DNA of 64,000 nt from PALSA-1004 sp963804885 (GTDB lineage: Bacteria; Pseudomonadota; Gammaproteobacteria; Burkholderiales; SG8-41). The notes under the pieces were generated by a model. It was not told where the DNA came from, made no database searches, and saw nothing but the letters and a program-made list of their open reading frames with translations. The stretch lies in NCBI GenBank assembly GCA_963804885.1, contig CAWDSF010000021.1, positions 310,001 to 374,000 on the forward strand. Direction: 5' to 3'. How positions within the stretch are numbered: position 1 is the stretch's first letter; each line of letters opens with the position of its first letter. Shown piece after piece: positions 17,348 to 25,599 of the stretch. Position numbers and translations under genes: made by a program.

Positions 17348-18307
17348 TTATTTTTGCGCGGCCTGAGACGCTTTCACCCGCGCGACCGCTTCCGCTTTTT
17401 CCTTGTCGCGGGCCGCGCATAGCGCTGCATAGTCGAGAGTCACACGCGCGTGCGCGGCTTCGTAGCGGTCAATTACGCGGCCTTCGATTTCGCGCCACGA
17501 ATCGCCGCTCGATGCGATCTCGCGATAGCGTTCGAGCACGTAGTGAGCATCGCTCAAGTCTTCCGCCGTCGGCGTGAGGCCGACGGTATGGCCCTCGACG
17601 ACTGCGGGATTCAACCCGCCGCCGCCCAGCCGGATGCCGCATTTGAACATGGCCTGGGCCTGGTGCAGCGCACGGTCGGGATCGCTGACGCTGCCGGTAA
17701 CGTTCGCGATAAACGGTCCTCCGCGTACGCCGAGCCCCAGCGTGCGCGCCGCGAGTTCCGCCTCGCCTTTGCCGTAGACGAACTGGTCGAAGTCGACGAA
17801 CATTTCCACGCCGAGGTCGCGCGAATAATCGTAGCCGCCGGCGCTGGCGCCGAATTCCTTCACGCGCGGGCTCGCCGCAGCGATTTCGAACACGTTCGTG
17901 GTCCCGACCGCAGTCTCGATACCCGGGTCGATTTCGACGGTGCCCGGCGTGATGCCGCGCTCGCGCTCGAGCCGCGAGATGATTTCGTCGAGCATGCGCA
18001 CTTCTGCGGCGTGCTCGGTTTTCGGATACTTGATGCGCTTCAATCCCGGCCACACGGCGCCTTCAAGATCGGCTTCGACTGTGTCGTGATTGATGCGCGT
18101 GAATGCTTCGGCGCCGCCTTTCGAGACGGTCACGATCGCGTCCTTGACCAGCGTGCGTGCATGCGCCTTCAGATGCTGAGGCACGGAGTCTTCGAGATCG
18201 ATCACGATGAAATCGCAGCCGCGCCGCCACGCGTTGTCGATAAACCGCGGCGTGACTATCGGCATGGTCAGGCCGGAACGGCGCACGGTTTGTTTGTGCA
18301 TGGTCAT
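17348..18307 (-). CDS. HpcH/HpaI aldolase / CitE-like CoA ester lyase
   Basis: A 319-residue TIM-barrel lyase. It begins MTMHKQTVRRSGLTMPIVTP and carries DFIVIDLEDSVPQHLK (conserved acidic and backbone motif), TRINHDTVEADLEGAVWPG, EIDPGIETAVG (metal-binding Glu region) and EFGASAGGYDYSRDLG (metal-binding Asp region). These match the citrate lyase beta / malyl-CoA lyase family better than the shorter neighbour. It follows the other CitE-like gene by six bases, so the two may form one complex or act in sequence. It could cleave a (hydroxy)acyl-CoA; substrate unknown. Confidence 0.88.
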   Translation of the reverse strand: MTMHKQTVRRSGLTMPIVTPRFIDNAWRRGCDFIVIDLEDSVPQHLKAHARTLVKDAIVTVSKGGAEAFTRINHDTVEADLEGAVWPGLKRIKYPKTEHAAEVRMLDEIISRLERERGITPGTVEIDPGIETAVGTTNVFEIAAASPRVKEFGASAGGYDYSRDLGVEMFVDFDQFVYGKGEAELAARTLGLGVRGGPFIANVTGSVSDPDRALHQAQAMFKCGIRLGGGGLNPAVVEGHTVGLTPTAEDLSDAHYVLERYREIASSGDSWREIEGRVIDRYEAAHARVTLDYAALCAARDKEKAEAVARVKASQAAQK

Positions 18308-18313
18308 TTCTCT

Positions 18314-19033
18314 TTATGCATACGCCCGGTTAAGCGGCTCGACTTGCTGATCGACGAGGCACAGCGCGCCTTTGAATCCGATCGCGCGGCCACGCTGGCC
18401 TGCGGCATAGGTACTGTCCGCGGTCGCGTAGAGGCCGCGGTCAGGCGCGCGCCACCAGGCGCCCAGCGGCGTAACGCCCGCGGCGCCCGCGATGACGATC
18501 AGCCGCTGCATCAGGTACGGCATCAGGTGGATTTCGTTGGACGGTTCCGCACGCAGGTCCATGATGAGGTCGGCGCGTCCCAGCGTCAGCGCGCAAATGC
18601 GCGGGCTTGCGCGCGCGATTTCGTAGCCGGCATGATTGCCGCGCGCTGTTTCGAGCGCGGGCACGATTTGCACGGTGCCTGCGGCAATGCCGCGCTCGCT
18701 TTCAAAGCGGGCCAACAGCGCATCGGCTTCCGCGATTTCGCCGACCGACTCCGCGCGGGTAATGACGATGCCGGCGAGGCCCGGATGCACGCATGCATTG
18801 AGGTCGTCGTACAGCGCGGTCGGATCGACCTGCGCGAAAACTTCAGCGCCCGCGCTGCGCGCCGACTGCAGCGCGGCAGCAAAGTTGGTGCGCGCCGATT
18901 CGCGGTCCGCTTCGACCACGAATTCGGCGAGATCGAGCACGATCACATCCGCGCCCGACTTCGCGGCGCGCGCAATCAGATCCGGCTTGGATACCGGAAC
19001 TACGAGCCACGATCTTCGCGCTTTGCCGCTCAT
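18314..19033 (-). CDS. Short HpcH/HpaI-type CitE-like protein
   Basis: A 239-residue member of the same superfamily as the next gene, but about 80 residues shorter. The N-terminus SGKARRSWLVVPVSKPDLIARA, the DVIVLDLAEFVVEADRE segment (Asp-Glu replaced by Ala-Glu compared with LEDSV) and the ALTLGRADLIMDL segment are recognisable. The long C-terminal part of full CitE proteins is missing. Its ATG overlaps the hydrolase stop (ATGA), so translation is coupled. Altered acidic residues and short length suggest a changed or partner role rather than a plain lyase (inference). Confidence 0.78.
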   Translation of the reverse strand: MSGKARRSWLVVPVSKPDLIARAAKSGADVIVLDLAEFVVEADRESARTNFAAALQSARSAGAEVFAQVDPTALYDDLNACVHPGLAGIVITRAESVGEIAEADALLARFESERGIAAGTVQIVPALETARGNHAGYEIARASPRICALTLGRADLIMDLRAEPSNEIHLMPYLMQRLIVIAGAAGVTPLGAWWRAPDRGLYATADSTYAAGQRGRAIGFKGALCLVDQQVEPLNRAYA

Positions 19034-19962
19034 TTGTGGCGGGCGAGAAATGCGTTGACTTCCCGCGTGAAGCCCGCGGGGTTGTCGAGCGTCACGTGGT
19101 GATCGGCGCCCTCTACTTCGGCGAATTCGACCTGCGGCGCACGCTTCTGCACTTCAGCGACGATTTCCGGCGTGATGCGGTGGCTGCGCCCGCCTTTGAC
19201 GAGCAGCGCAGGGACCTTGATGTGGTTCCAGTGCGGCAGGCCGTCAACACTTTCGCGCACGGCATACACGTCGCGGTCGAACTTGTGGCCCCAGGTGCCG
19301 TCCGGATTCTTCTGCGCGGCATGGTTGGCGAGATGACGCAGCACTTCCGGCAACGCGCTCGAATCGGCGGGGCGCAAACGAAAGCGCGAGACAAACTCTT
19401 CGCGCGTCGCGTACGTGCGCCCGGGCCGGGTGCCGACTTCGCGCAGTTTTGCAATACGGTCGGGCGTCATGTGCAGGGTCGTGTCGACGATCACCAGCCG
19501 CGCGAGCCGCCCCGGGTGCAATGCCGCGTAGGTGAGCGCGACGGCGCCGCCCATCGAATGTCCGATCAGCACGAAGTCGCGCAGATCGAGCTTGGTGGCG
19601 AACTCGTCGAGATCCGCTGCATAGCGCTCGTAGGTGTAATTCGGTGTCGGCGCCCACTGGCTGTCGCCATGTCCGCGCTGGTCGATCGCGAGCACGTGAT
19701 GCTCCGCGCGGAAATCCGGCGCCACGAAATCGAACCAGTGTCCGCTGGCAGCACCCCCGTGCACGCACACCATCGGTGTTTTGCCCGCGGTGCCGTAGTC
19801 CTGATAGTGGAGTTTGAGGCCGGCGACTTCGATGGAGCGGTCCTGATAAGGCGCCGACTTGAGGAACGGCGGTGCCGGGCTGGGGTTTGGTTTTCGCGGA
19901 CATGCTTGCTTTCGGTTGCGGTGGAAAGTGCGGGTATTTTGCCATGAAGTGCGGGGCCACAT
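19030..19962 (-). CDS. Alpha/beta hydrolase
   Basis: A cytoplasmic serine hydrolase of about 290-310 residues. The core shows the oxyanion loop CVHGGAASGHWFDF, the nucleophile elbow IGHSMGGAVAL and the catalytic His in EGADHHVTLDNP. The start is unclear. ATG 19962 is the first in-frame codon but gives an odd Arg/Pro-rich N-terminus. ATG 19903 (MSAKTKPQPGTA) looks better but is one base out of frame with the body, suggesting an extra base near 19867. The stop overlaps the next gene (ATGA). It belongs to the minus-strand set with the hydantoinase and CitE-like genes; substrate unknown. Confidence 0.82.
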   Translation of the reverse strand: MWPRTSWQNTRTFHRNRKQACPRKPNPSPAPPFLKSAPYQDRSIEVAGLKLHYQDYGTAGKTPMVCVHGGAASGHWFDFVAPDFRAEHHVLAIDQRGHGDSQWAPTPNYTYERYAADLDEFATKLDLRDFVLIGHSMGGAVALTYAALHPGRLARLVIVDTTLHMTPDRIAKLREVGTRPGRTYATREEFVSRFRLRPADSSALPEVLRHLANHAAQKNPDGTWGHKFDRDVYAVRESVDGLPHWNHIKVPALLVKGGRSHRITPEIVAEVQKRAPQVEFAEVEGADHHVTLDNPAGFTREVNAFLARHK

Positions 19963-19979
19963 CACGGGACAGGTGCTAC

Positions 19980-21005
19980 TCAGACCGTGGCGACTTCCCC
20001 GCGCCGCGCAATCTCGTTCGCTACTTCCGCGTCGATCAGCTCGATCAGGCTGCGGGCCCAGGACTCGCGGATATTTCGTCCGATAAATACCATGCGCGTG
20101 CGCCGGTCGTCCGATGGCCAGCGCGCGAGCCAAACCGGCGCGTGGTAGACGTGCTGCACGCCGTGGATGACAGCCGGGCGCTCCGGTTCTTCGACGACAT
20201 TGACAAGACCCTTCATGCGCAGCAGATCGGCGCCGCAGTTTTCCGCGAGCGCCGAGAGCAGCAGCGGCAGCGTGACGGCGTGCAGCGGCTGGTCGCGCAC
20301 GATGCAAAAGCTCGTGATGTCATCCTTATGATGATGTTGCACGTGGCCGTGCGCTTCGTGGGCCAGCCATGCCGGCACGTCCGGATGCTTGCCGGCTGCG
20401 TCGTAAAAACCGCAGTCGAACAATGCGGCGGGCGCCACCGCGCCGCCGACGACTTCCAGCATCGTCGCGCCCGGATTGATAGCCGCGAGCCGCGCGCGCA
20501 GCGCGGCGGTTTGCGCTTCCGGCACGTCGGTCTTGGTGAGTATCAGGCGATCGGCGACGGCCGCCTGGCGCACTGCTTCGGCCTGGCTATCGAGCGTCTT
20601 CATTCCGGTCACCGCATCGACCGTCGTTATCACGCCGTCGAGCGCATACACATCGCACAAGCCGCGGTCCGTCATCAGCGCGTGCAGTATCGGGGCCGGG
20701 TCCGCAAGTCCGGTGGTTTCGATCACGACGCGCTCGAATGGCGGCACCGTGCCGGCGGCGCGGCGCGCGGCAAGATCGCCGAGCGTCAACACGAGATCGC
20801 TTCTCACGTTGCAGCACAGGCAGCCGTTCGAAAGCTGAATAAAGGATTCGTCGCTGGTTTCGACGAGCTCATGATCGAGACCGACGGCGCCGAATTCGTT
20901 GATGATGACGGCCGTCCGCGCCATCGCGGGATCGCGCAGCAACCGGGCGAGCAGCGTCGTCTTGCCGCTGCCCAGGAAGCCGGTGATTACGGAAACCGGA
21001 ATCAT
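19980..21005 (-). CDS. CobW/G3E-family GTP-binding metallochaperone
   Basis: A 341-residue G3E GTPase. It has the P-loop GFLGSGKTT at residues 9-17, the switch region INEFGAVGLDHELV, the metal-binding CLCC (CxCC) motif, IETTGLADPAP and the guanine motif TKTD. A His-rich loop HEAHGHVQHHHKDD and a CobW C-terminal domain (GLVNVVEEPERPAVIHGVQHVYH) follow. Members move Zn, Co or Ni into target proteins. Sitting next to a metal-dependent hydantoinase-type amidohydrolase, it may supply that enzyme with metal (inference). Confidence 0.92.
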   Translation of the reverse strand: MIPVSVITGFLGSGKTTLLARLLRDPAMARTAVIINEFGAVGLDHELVETSDESFIQLSNGCLCCNVRSDLVLTLGDLAARRAAGTVPPFERVVIETTGLADPAPILHALMTDRGLCDVYALDGVITTVDAVTGMKTLDSQAEAVRQAAVADRLILTKTDVPEAQTAALRARLAAINPGATMLEVVGGAVAPAALFDCGFYDAAGKHPDVPAWLAHEAHGHVQHHHKDDITSFCIVRDQPLHAVTLPLLLSALAENCGADLLRMKGLVNVVEEPERPAVIHGVQHVYHAPVWLARWPSDDRRTRMVFIGRNIRESWARSLIELIDAEVANEIARRGEVATV

Positions 21006-21324
21006 GATCGCCCGCTAGCCCTCTGCCGCGAGCTGCCACGACCCGCAGTGCATTTCCGCGTTCGACATTCAGCGCACGGCGCGCGGCATTCAACATGCCG
21101 GTGAGCGACGCGGCGGGCCGTGAGCGCTCCTCTTGCATGCCGGCATCGCGCCAGCGCACGAACCAGCGCCACGGCACAGCATCGTCCGTGCTTTGCTCGA
21201 CCCAAACCGTGCAGTCGCCGGCGCGGATCACCGCGACGACCGGCAATGCGCCGGCCGTAACCGTTCCTTCGACCTGCCACAGCGCAAGGCTGTCGGCGAG
21301 AAACGAAACTACTTTGGCGTTCAC
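20869..21324 (-). CDS. Small unrecognised protein between hydantoinase and CobW genes
   Basis: A frame of 151 codons starting at GTG 21324, whose GTGA overlaps the stop of the hydantoinase gene by four bases. The first 95 residues look like real protein (NAKVVSFLADSLALWQVEG, VVAVIRAGDCTVWVEQ, WRWFVRWRDAGMQEE). The last 45 overlap the CobW gene and have the Arg-rich look of shadow sequence, so the true end may be near 21010, perhaps through a single-base error. I do not recognise the family. The position suggests a role together with the hydantoinase or the GTPase. Confidence 0.5.
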   Translation of the reverse strand: MNAKVVSFLADSLALWQVEGTVTAGALPVVAVIRAGDCTVWVEQSTDDAVPWRWFVRWRDAGMQEERSRPAASLTGMLNAARRALNVERGNALRVVAARGRGLAGDHDSGFRNHRLPGQRQDDAARPVAARSRDGADGRHHQRIRRRRSRS

Positions 21325-22748
21325 AGGGCTGCGCTGCTGCGGATTTCGTCGGAGATTTTGCGCAACAGGTACTGGCCGTCTTTGAGATCGCCGGTGAACT
21401 TGCCATCGTCGACGACGACTTTGCCGCGCAACACGGTCAAGGCCGGCCACGCGTGAACTTCATGGCCTTCCCATGGCGTGTAGTCGGATTCGTGCAGCAT
21501 TTCTTTCCTGATCGTCGTGCGCCGCGCCGGATCGAGCACCGTGATGTCGGCATCGGACCCGGCGGCGATCGCGCCTTTGCGCGGATACAGCCCCATGATT
21601 TTCGCGGCGTTGGTCGACACGCGGTCGACGAATTTCTCGAGCGAGTAACCGCGGCGGCCGACCATCTCCGTGTACATGAGCGACACGCGCGGCTCTACGC
21701 CCACGTTGCCGCCCGTCGTGTCGTCGATGCGCTTGCCCATCGTTTTGACCGCGAGCGAGCAGCACACTTCGTCGGTCGCCACGGTATGCAGCGTGCCTTC
21801 GCTCATCGCCTGCCACAGCGCGTCCTGGTCGGCCTTGGCCTTGATCGACGGATAGGTGTGATACATCTGGCCGTTGGGCCGCTTGTAGTCTTCCGACGTG
21901 TACATCAGGTACTGGTGCAGCGTTTCGCCGTAGACCGGCAGCCCGCGCGCGCGCGCTTCGCGTATCGCTTCCACGCCGAAGCCCGCGCTCACGTGCATGA
22001 AATAAAGCGCGATGCCCGGCACGTTTTTCGCGAGCCCCAGCACGCGGCGGAACGACAGGTCTTCCGACATCGCGTTGTGAACCTCGGCCATGTTCTCGAA
22101 GCCGGTGCGCCCCTCGCGAATCAACTTGTCGTACATGTGCATCACGATGTCGTTGTCTTCGCCGTGCATCACGCACATGCCGCGCTCCTGCGCGACGACC
22201 TTGAACACTTCCCAGATGTCGCCGAAATCGACCATGCGGCCGCGCCGGCTCGGCGTGATGTCGGTGGTGAATATCTTGACGGTCGGATAGCCCGCGCGCA
22301 GCGACTCGGCAAGCTGCCCGAAAATTTCCGGCGGCAGCCGGCCTTCGACCATCACGTGGAAGCTGTAATCGCAGTAGCACTGCGCGGTCCAGTCCTTATG
22401 GCGGTCTTCGATCGCCTGCTGGATCGTCTTGCCGTGCGTCCAGCGCGCAAAGTCGATCATCGTGGTGGTGCCGCCGAAAAGCGCGGCCTTGCTCACGATG
22501 GACGGCGGGTCCGTGTACGTGACGGTGCCGTCGGGATGCGGCGTGTACCATTTCAGGTGCACGTGCGGATCGATGCCGCCCGGCATCACGATCTTGCCGG
22601 TCGCATCGATGAGCCGCCGCGCGCTTTTGGCGTCGTAAGTGCCGGCGGCCGCGACTGCCGCTATCTTGCCGTCCGCGATTGCGATATCGCATGCGGCAAC
22701 ACCCGTAGGCGTGACCACGCGGTCGCTGCGGATTATCAGGTCGAACAT
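21321..22748 (-). CDS. Dihydropyrimidinase / hydantoinase-type amidohydrolase
   Basis: A 475-residue cyclic-amidase of the dihydropyrimidinase family. Metal ligands are in PGGIDPHVHLKW, the carbamylated Lys is probably in YPTVKIFTTDI, and MHGEDNDIV, LYFMHVSAG and VATDEVCCSL supply further His/Asp positions. The C-terminus has GSDADITVLDP. Such enzymes open hydantoin, dihydropyrimidine or allantoin rings at the cytoplasmic side. Of two adjacent ATGs, the one at 22748 is eight bases after AGGAGG and fits best; the other is only two bases away. It is the first gene of the overlapping set down to the CitE-like genes. Confidence 0.9.
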   Translation of the reverse strand: MFDLIIRSDRVVTPTGVAACDIAIADGKIAAVAAAGTYDAKSARRLIDATGKIVMPGGIDPHVHLKWYTPHPDGTVTYTDPPSIVSKAALFGGTTTMIDFARWTHGKTIQQAIEDRHKDWTAQCYCDYSFHVMVEGRLPPEIFGQLAESLRAGYPTVKIFTTDITPSRRGRMVDFGDIWEVFKVVAQERGMCVMHGEDNDIVMHMYDKLIREGRTGFENMAEVHNAMSEDLSFRRVLGLAKNVPGIALYFMHVSAGFGVEAIREARARGLPVYGETLHQYLMYTSEDYKRPNGQMYHTYPSIKAKADQDALWQAMSEGTLHTVATDEVCCSLAVKTMGKRIDDTTGGNVGVEPRVSLMYTEMVGRRGYSLEKFVDRVSTNAAKIMGLYPRKGAIAAGSDADITVLDPARRTTIRKEMLHESDYTPWEGHEVHAWPALTVLRGKVVVDDGKFTGDLKDGQYLLRKISDEIRSSAAL

Positions 22749-22771
22749 GTTCATTGCCTCCTAATCAATAC

Positions 22772-22845
22772 CGTCACACTCGCGCAGGCGGGTGTCCAGG
22801 GAGATTTAAATCTCCTGGGTTCCCGCTTTCGCGGGAACGACGAAA
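22772..22845. repeat. Intergenic inverted repeat (REP-like), second copy type
   Basis: CGCGCAGGCGGGTGTCCAGG and CCTGGGTTCCCGCTTTCGCG are imperfect reverse complements around the near-perfect palindrome AGATTTAAATCT. The arm TTCCCGCTTTCGCGGGAA also forms its own hairpin. It resembles the element at 2299-2368 and lies in front of the hydantoinase gene. Confidence 0.65.
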
Positions 22846-22868
22846 ATCATATTTGCCAGATGATTCTC

Positions 22869-24248
22869 TTAGCACATTGCGCGGACACGTTTTATGCTTT
22901 GCCGTGCTCGTCGCATCAACGCAACCAGCTCGCGCACGCTCTTCCATTCTTCACAGCGATCAACCGCCGCTTCAACCCGCTTGCTTCCTTCCGGCGTCAG
23001 CACCGTACCCGCGAGCTCGTGAAATTTTGCGCGTATCTCCGATTCGGCGAAAGGCCGGGTGAAGTCGCCGCGATGACTCTCGCACGCATGAGTGGTTTGC
23101 CGGCCGTCCTTCAGCGTCAGCGTCACGCGGGCAGGGCGCAGCCGCGGCGCGACCGCGCTCATCGCGGGGTCTTCGGTGATATGCACGCGCCGGCGCAACG
23201 CGGCAATCGCGGGATCGCGCAATGCCGTGTCGTCGATCGCCGAGTGGCCGGCGTTGCCGCGCACTGCCATCACCGCCGCGGCGTGCGGCAGCGAATACTT
23301 CGACGCGAAAAAATTCGGCGGATCCGGATTGCGCATCACGGACGCGAATCGGTACGTCGCGATGTCGATGCGCTCGACGTCTTCTGCCCGGGGCTTCAGT
23401 GCGGCCAGCGCTTCCTTCACCATGTCGAGCGCGGGATGGATCGGATTGCAGCACGCGTAGAGCCGGAAATAATTGCGCGTGATTTCCCACCTCGTGCCCA
23501 GCTCGTCGAGCAGGCCTTCGGGCTTGAAGCCGCCGCCGACCAGATGGCTTAATGCTTCTTCGATCGCATCGTCCTGCGCGGTGAATCCCGCGAGCGCGAG
23601 ATCGGGCGCCAGCGCGGCGGCAAAACCGCTCATGCCGCCGGCGACGTTGAGCGTGGTGGCGCCCGCGACGGCGTTCGTATAGCTCGGCGTCATCACGAGC
23701 GTCGTGGCGATGCGCATCGCGAGGCTGACACCCGCGGCGTCCAGCCCCCGCAGGCGCGCGCCCGCCGCGACCGCAGCGATCAGTGAGGCTTGGCCGTTCT
23801 GATGCGCGAGCGGCCGCGGCGTGAAGGCAAAATTGAACCGGGCCGCCAGATCGTAGCCGACGATGAAAGCGGCGAGCATTTCGCTGCCGGCGCTGTCAGC
23901 GTGCTCGCCCACCGCGAGCACGCCCGGCAGCACCTGCATCGCCGCCTGGCCGGTGACGAGGCGCAGGCCTTCGCACAGCTCGATCGAGCGCCCGCCGATT
24001 CCATTCAGGAGCGCAGCGGTACGCGGATCGTGCCCGGGCCAGCCGCGCGCATAGACGGTTGCGCCCGTCCCTGCGGTCGGCGCGAGACGTTCGCGCAATT
24101 CGCCGATTTCAGGACGCTGCGCACCCGCGAGCATCACCCCGAGCGTATCGAGCAGCACGAGCTTGGTATGACTTTGGACGGCCGCGGGCACGTCCTGCCA
24201 TTGCGTGCGCGCGGCGAAGCGCGCGAGTTCTTCGATTTGACGGCCCAT
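22869..24248 (-). CDS. MmgE/PrpD family protein
   Basis: A 459-residue member of the 2-methylcitrate dehydratase (PrpD)/MmgE fold, a cytoplasmic dehydratase or isomerase acting on small carboxylates. Typical segments are VLLDTLGVMLAGAQRPE, ALLNGIGGRSIELCEG (where canonical PrpD has a His-Asp-D motif), MLAAFIVGYDLAARFN and YFRLYACCNPIHPALD. SD AAGGA precedes ATG 24248. It follows a Bug gene in the same direction, so the receptor probably binds a related acid. Many such proteins have no known substrate; the PrpD reaction itself should not be assumed. Confidence 0.88.
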   Translation of the reverse strand: MGRQIEELARFAARTQWQDVPAAVQSHTKLVLLDTLGVMLAGAQRPEIGELRERLAPTAGTGATVYARGWPGHDPRTAALLNGIGGRSIELCEGLRLVTGQAAMQVLPGVLAVGEHADSAGSEMLAAFIVGYDLAARFNFAFTPRPLAHQNGQASLIAAVAAGARLRGLDAAGVSLAMRIATTLVMTPSYTNAVAGATTLNVAGGMSGFAAALAPDLALAGFTAQDDAIEEALSHLVGGGFKPEGLLDELGTRWEITRNYFRLYACCNPIHPALDMVKEALAALKPRAEDVERIDIATYRFASVMRNPDPPNFFASKYSLPHAAAVMAVRGNAGHSAIDDTALRDPAIAALRRRVHITEDPAMSAVAPRLRPARVTLTLKDGRQTTHACESHRGDFTRPFAESEIRAKFHELAGTVLTPEGSKRVEAAVDRCEEWKSVRELVALMRRARQSIKRVRAMC

Positions 24249-24329
24249 TATTCCTTGAATGCGAGGCGTGAGGATGAGTGTGAGCGTTCAACTCAGGCTT
24301 AGTCTTTGCCTCACGCCTCACCTCACGCA

Positions 24330-25331
24330 TCAATCCACCTTGATCCCGGTCTTCTGGATGATCGGCGTCCACTTGGCGATTTCGCTGCGCAGGAAGCGCT
24401 CGAATTCGGCAGGCTTGTTGCCGACCGGCGTCGCGCCCTCCTGCGCCGCGCGATCGCGGATCGCCGGGGTCGTCATCATGCGCGAGATCTCGGTGCTCAA
24501 CGCGTCGACGACGGCAGGCGGCGTGCCGCCCGGCGCAAGCAAGCCGAACCAGCCGATCACTTCATAGTCCTTGTATCCCGCTTCCATGACCGTCGGCACG
24601 TCGGGCAGCGCCGGCGTGCGCTCGCGCGTCGAGACCGCCAGCGGCCGCAGACGTTTGGCCTGGATCAGCGACAGCACGGTCTCGATCGTGCTGAAGGAAA
24701 CCGTGGCTTCGCCGCTCATGACAGCAGTGGCTGCCGCCGGCCCGCCTTTGTACGGCACGTGGGTGAGCTGGGTGTTGGTCTGGATCGCGAAGAGAGCCCC
24801 CGCGAGATGCAGCGCGCTGCCCGGGCCGGACGACGCGTAGAACACTTCGCCGGGCTTGGCCTTCGCGATGCGCACGAGGTCCTGCAGGTTCTTGACCGGC
24901 AGCGACGGCAGCACGAGCACCACGTGCGGCACTCTCACGACCTGCGAAACCGGCGCGAAATCCTTCAGCGAGTCGTAGCGCAACTTCGGATAAAGGCCCG
25001 GGTTGAACGTGAACGACGCGGAGGTCATCAGGAGCGTGTGGCCGTCGGCCGGCGAACGCGCGACGAACTCGGTGCCCGTCGTCGAGCCTGCGCCGGGCCG
25101 GTTGTCCACGATGAACTGCTGGCCGAACACTTCGGAAAAACGCTGCGCGAGAAGACGCGCGAAGACGTCGGTGCCGCCGCCCGGCGCGAACGGCGTGACG
25201 ATACGCACGGCTTTGTCCGGCCACTTCTGCGCCGCGGCTTCCTGCGCGCCCAGCAGCGCGAGCATGGCCGCCAGCATCGATGCACGAACGGGCAGACCGC
25301 CGGCGGCTTTCACTCGTTGCAGGATCGTCAT
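24330..25331 (-). CDS. Bug/TctC-type tripartite tricarboxylate receptor
   Basis: A 333-residue periplasmic receptor with a signal peptide ending LGAQEAAAQ. Family motifs: WPDKAVRIVTPFAPGGGTDVFAR, VDNRPGAGSTTGTEF, PADGHTLLMTS, HVPYKGGPAAATAV and LPDVPTVMEAGYKDYE. The start at 25331 has GGAGAG five bases upstream, better than ATG 25343. It precedes the MmgE/PrpD gene by about 80 bp and is probably the first gene of that pair. The ligand is presumably the PrpD substrate or a relative (inference). Confidence 0.92.
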   Translation of the reverse strand: MTILQRVKAAGGLPVRASMLAAMLALLGAQEAAAQKWPDKAVRIVTPFAPGGGTDVFARLLAQRFSEVFGQQFIVDNRPGAGSTTGTEFVARSPADGHTLLMTSASFTFNPGLYPKLRYDSLKDFAPVSQVVRVPHVVLVLPSLPVKNLQDLVRIAKAKPGEVFYASSGPGSALHLAGALFAIQTNTQLTHVPYKGGPAAATAVMSGEATVSFSTIETVLSLIQAKRLRPLAVSTRERTPALPDVPTVMEAGYKDYEVIGWFGLLAPGGTPPAVVDALSTEISRMMTTPAIRDRAAQEGATPVGNKPAEFERFLRSEIAKWTPIIQKTGIKVD

Positions 25332-25599
25332 CGGGCTCTCCACTGATTAGTCTGGCAGCATGCGCGGGAGCAACGCTGCGCCCGCTAACGGTGCGCAAGC
25401 CACCGCGGCGGACACAGGTTGGTGCATGAATTATTTACTGCGGATACTGCAGCGCACTCGACTGCGCGGAACCGATGCGCAGACGGAAATGTGGCACGTT
25501 CGCGCAATGCGGTCAACGTGCGTATGCGCAGTGCATGCAGCGGGCGCGCTGATGCCCGATGCTATACTCGATCACCTCTGCACACAGGAGAAAGCGCGC

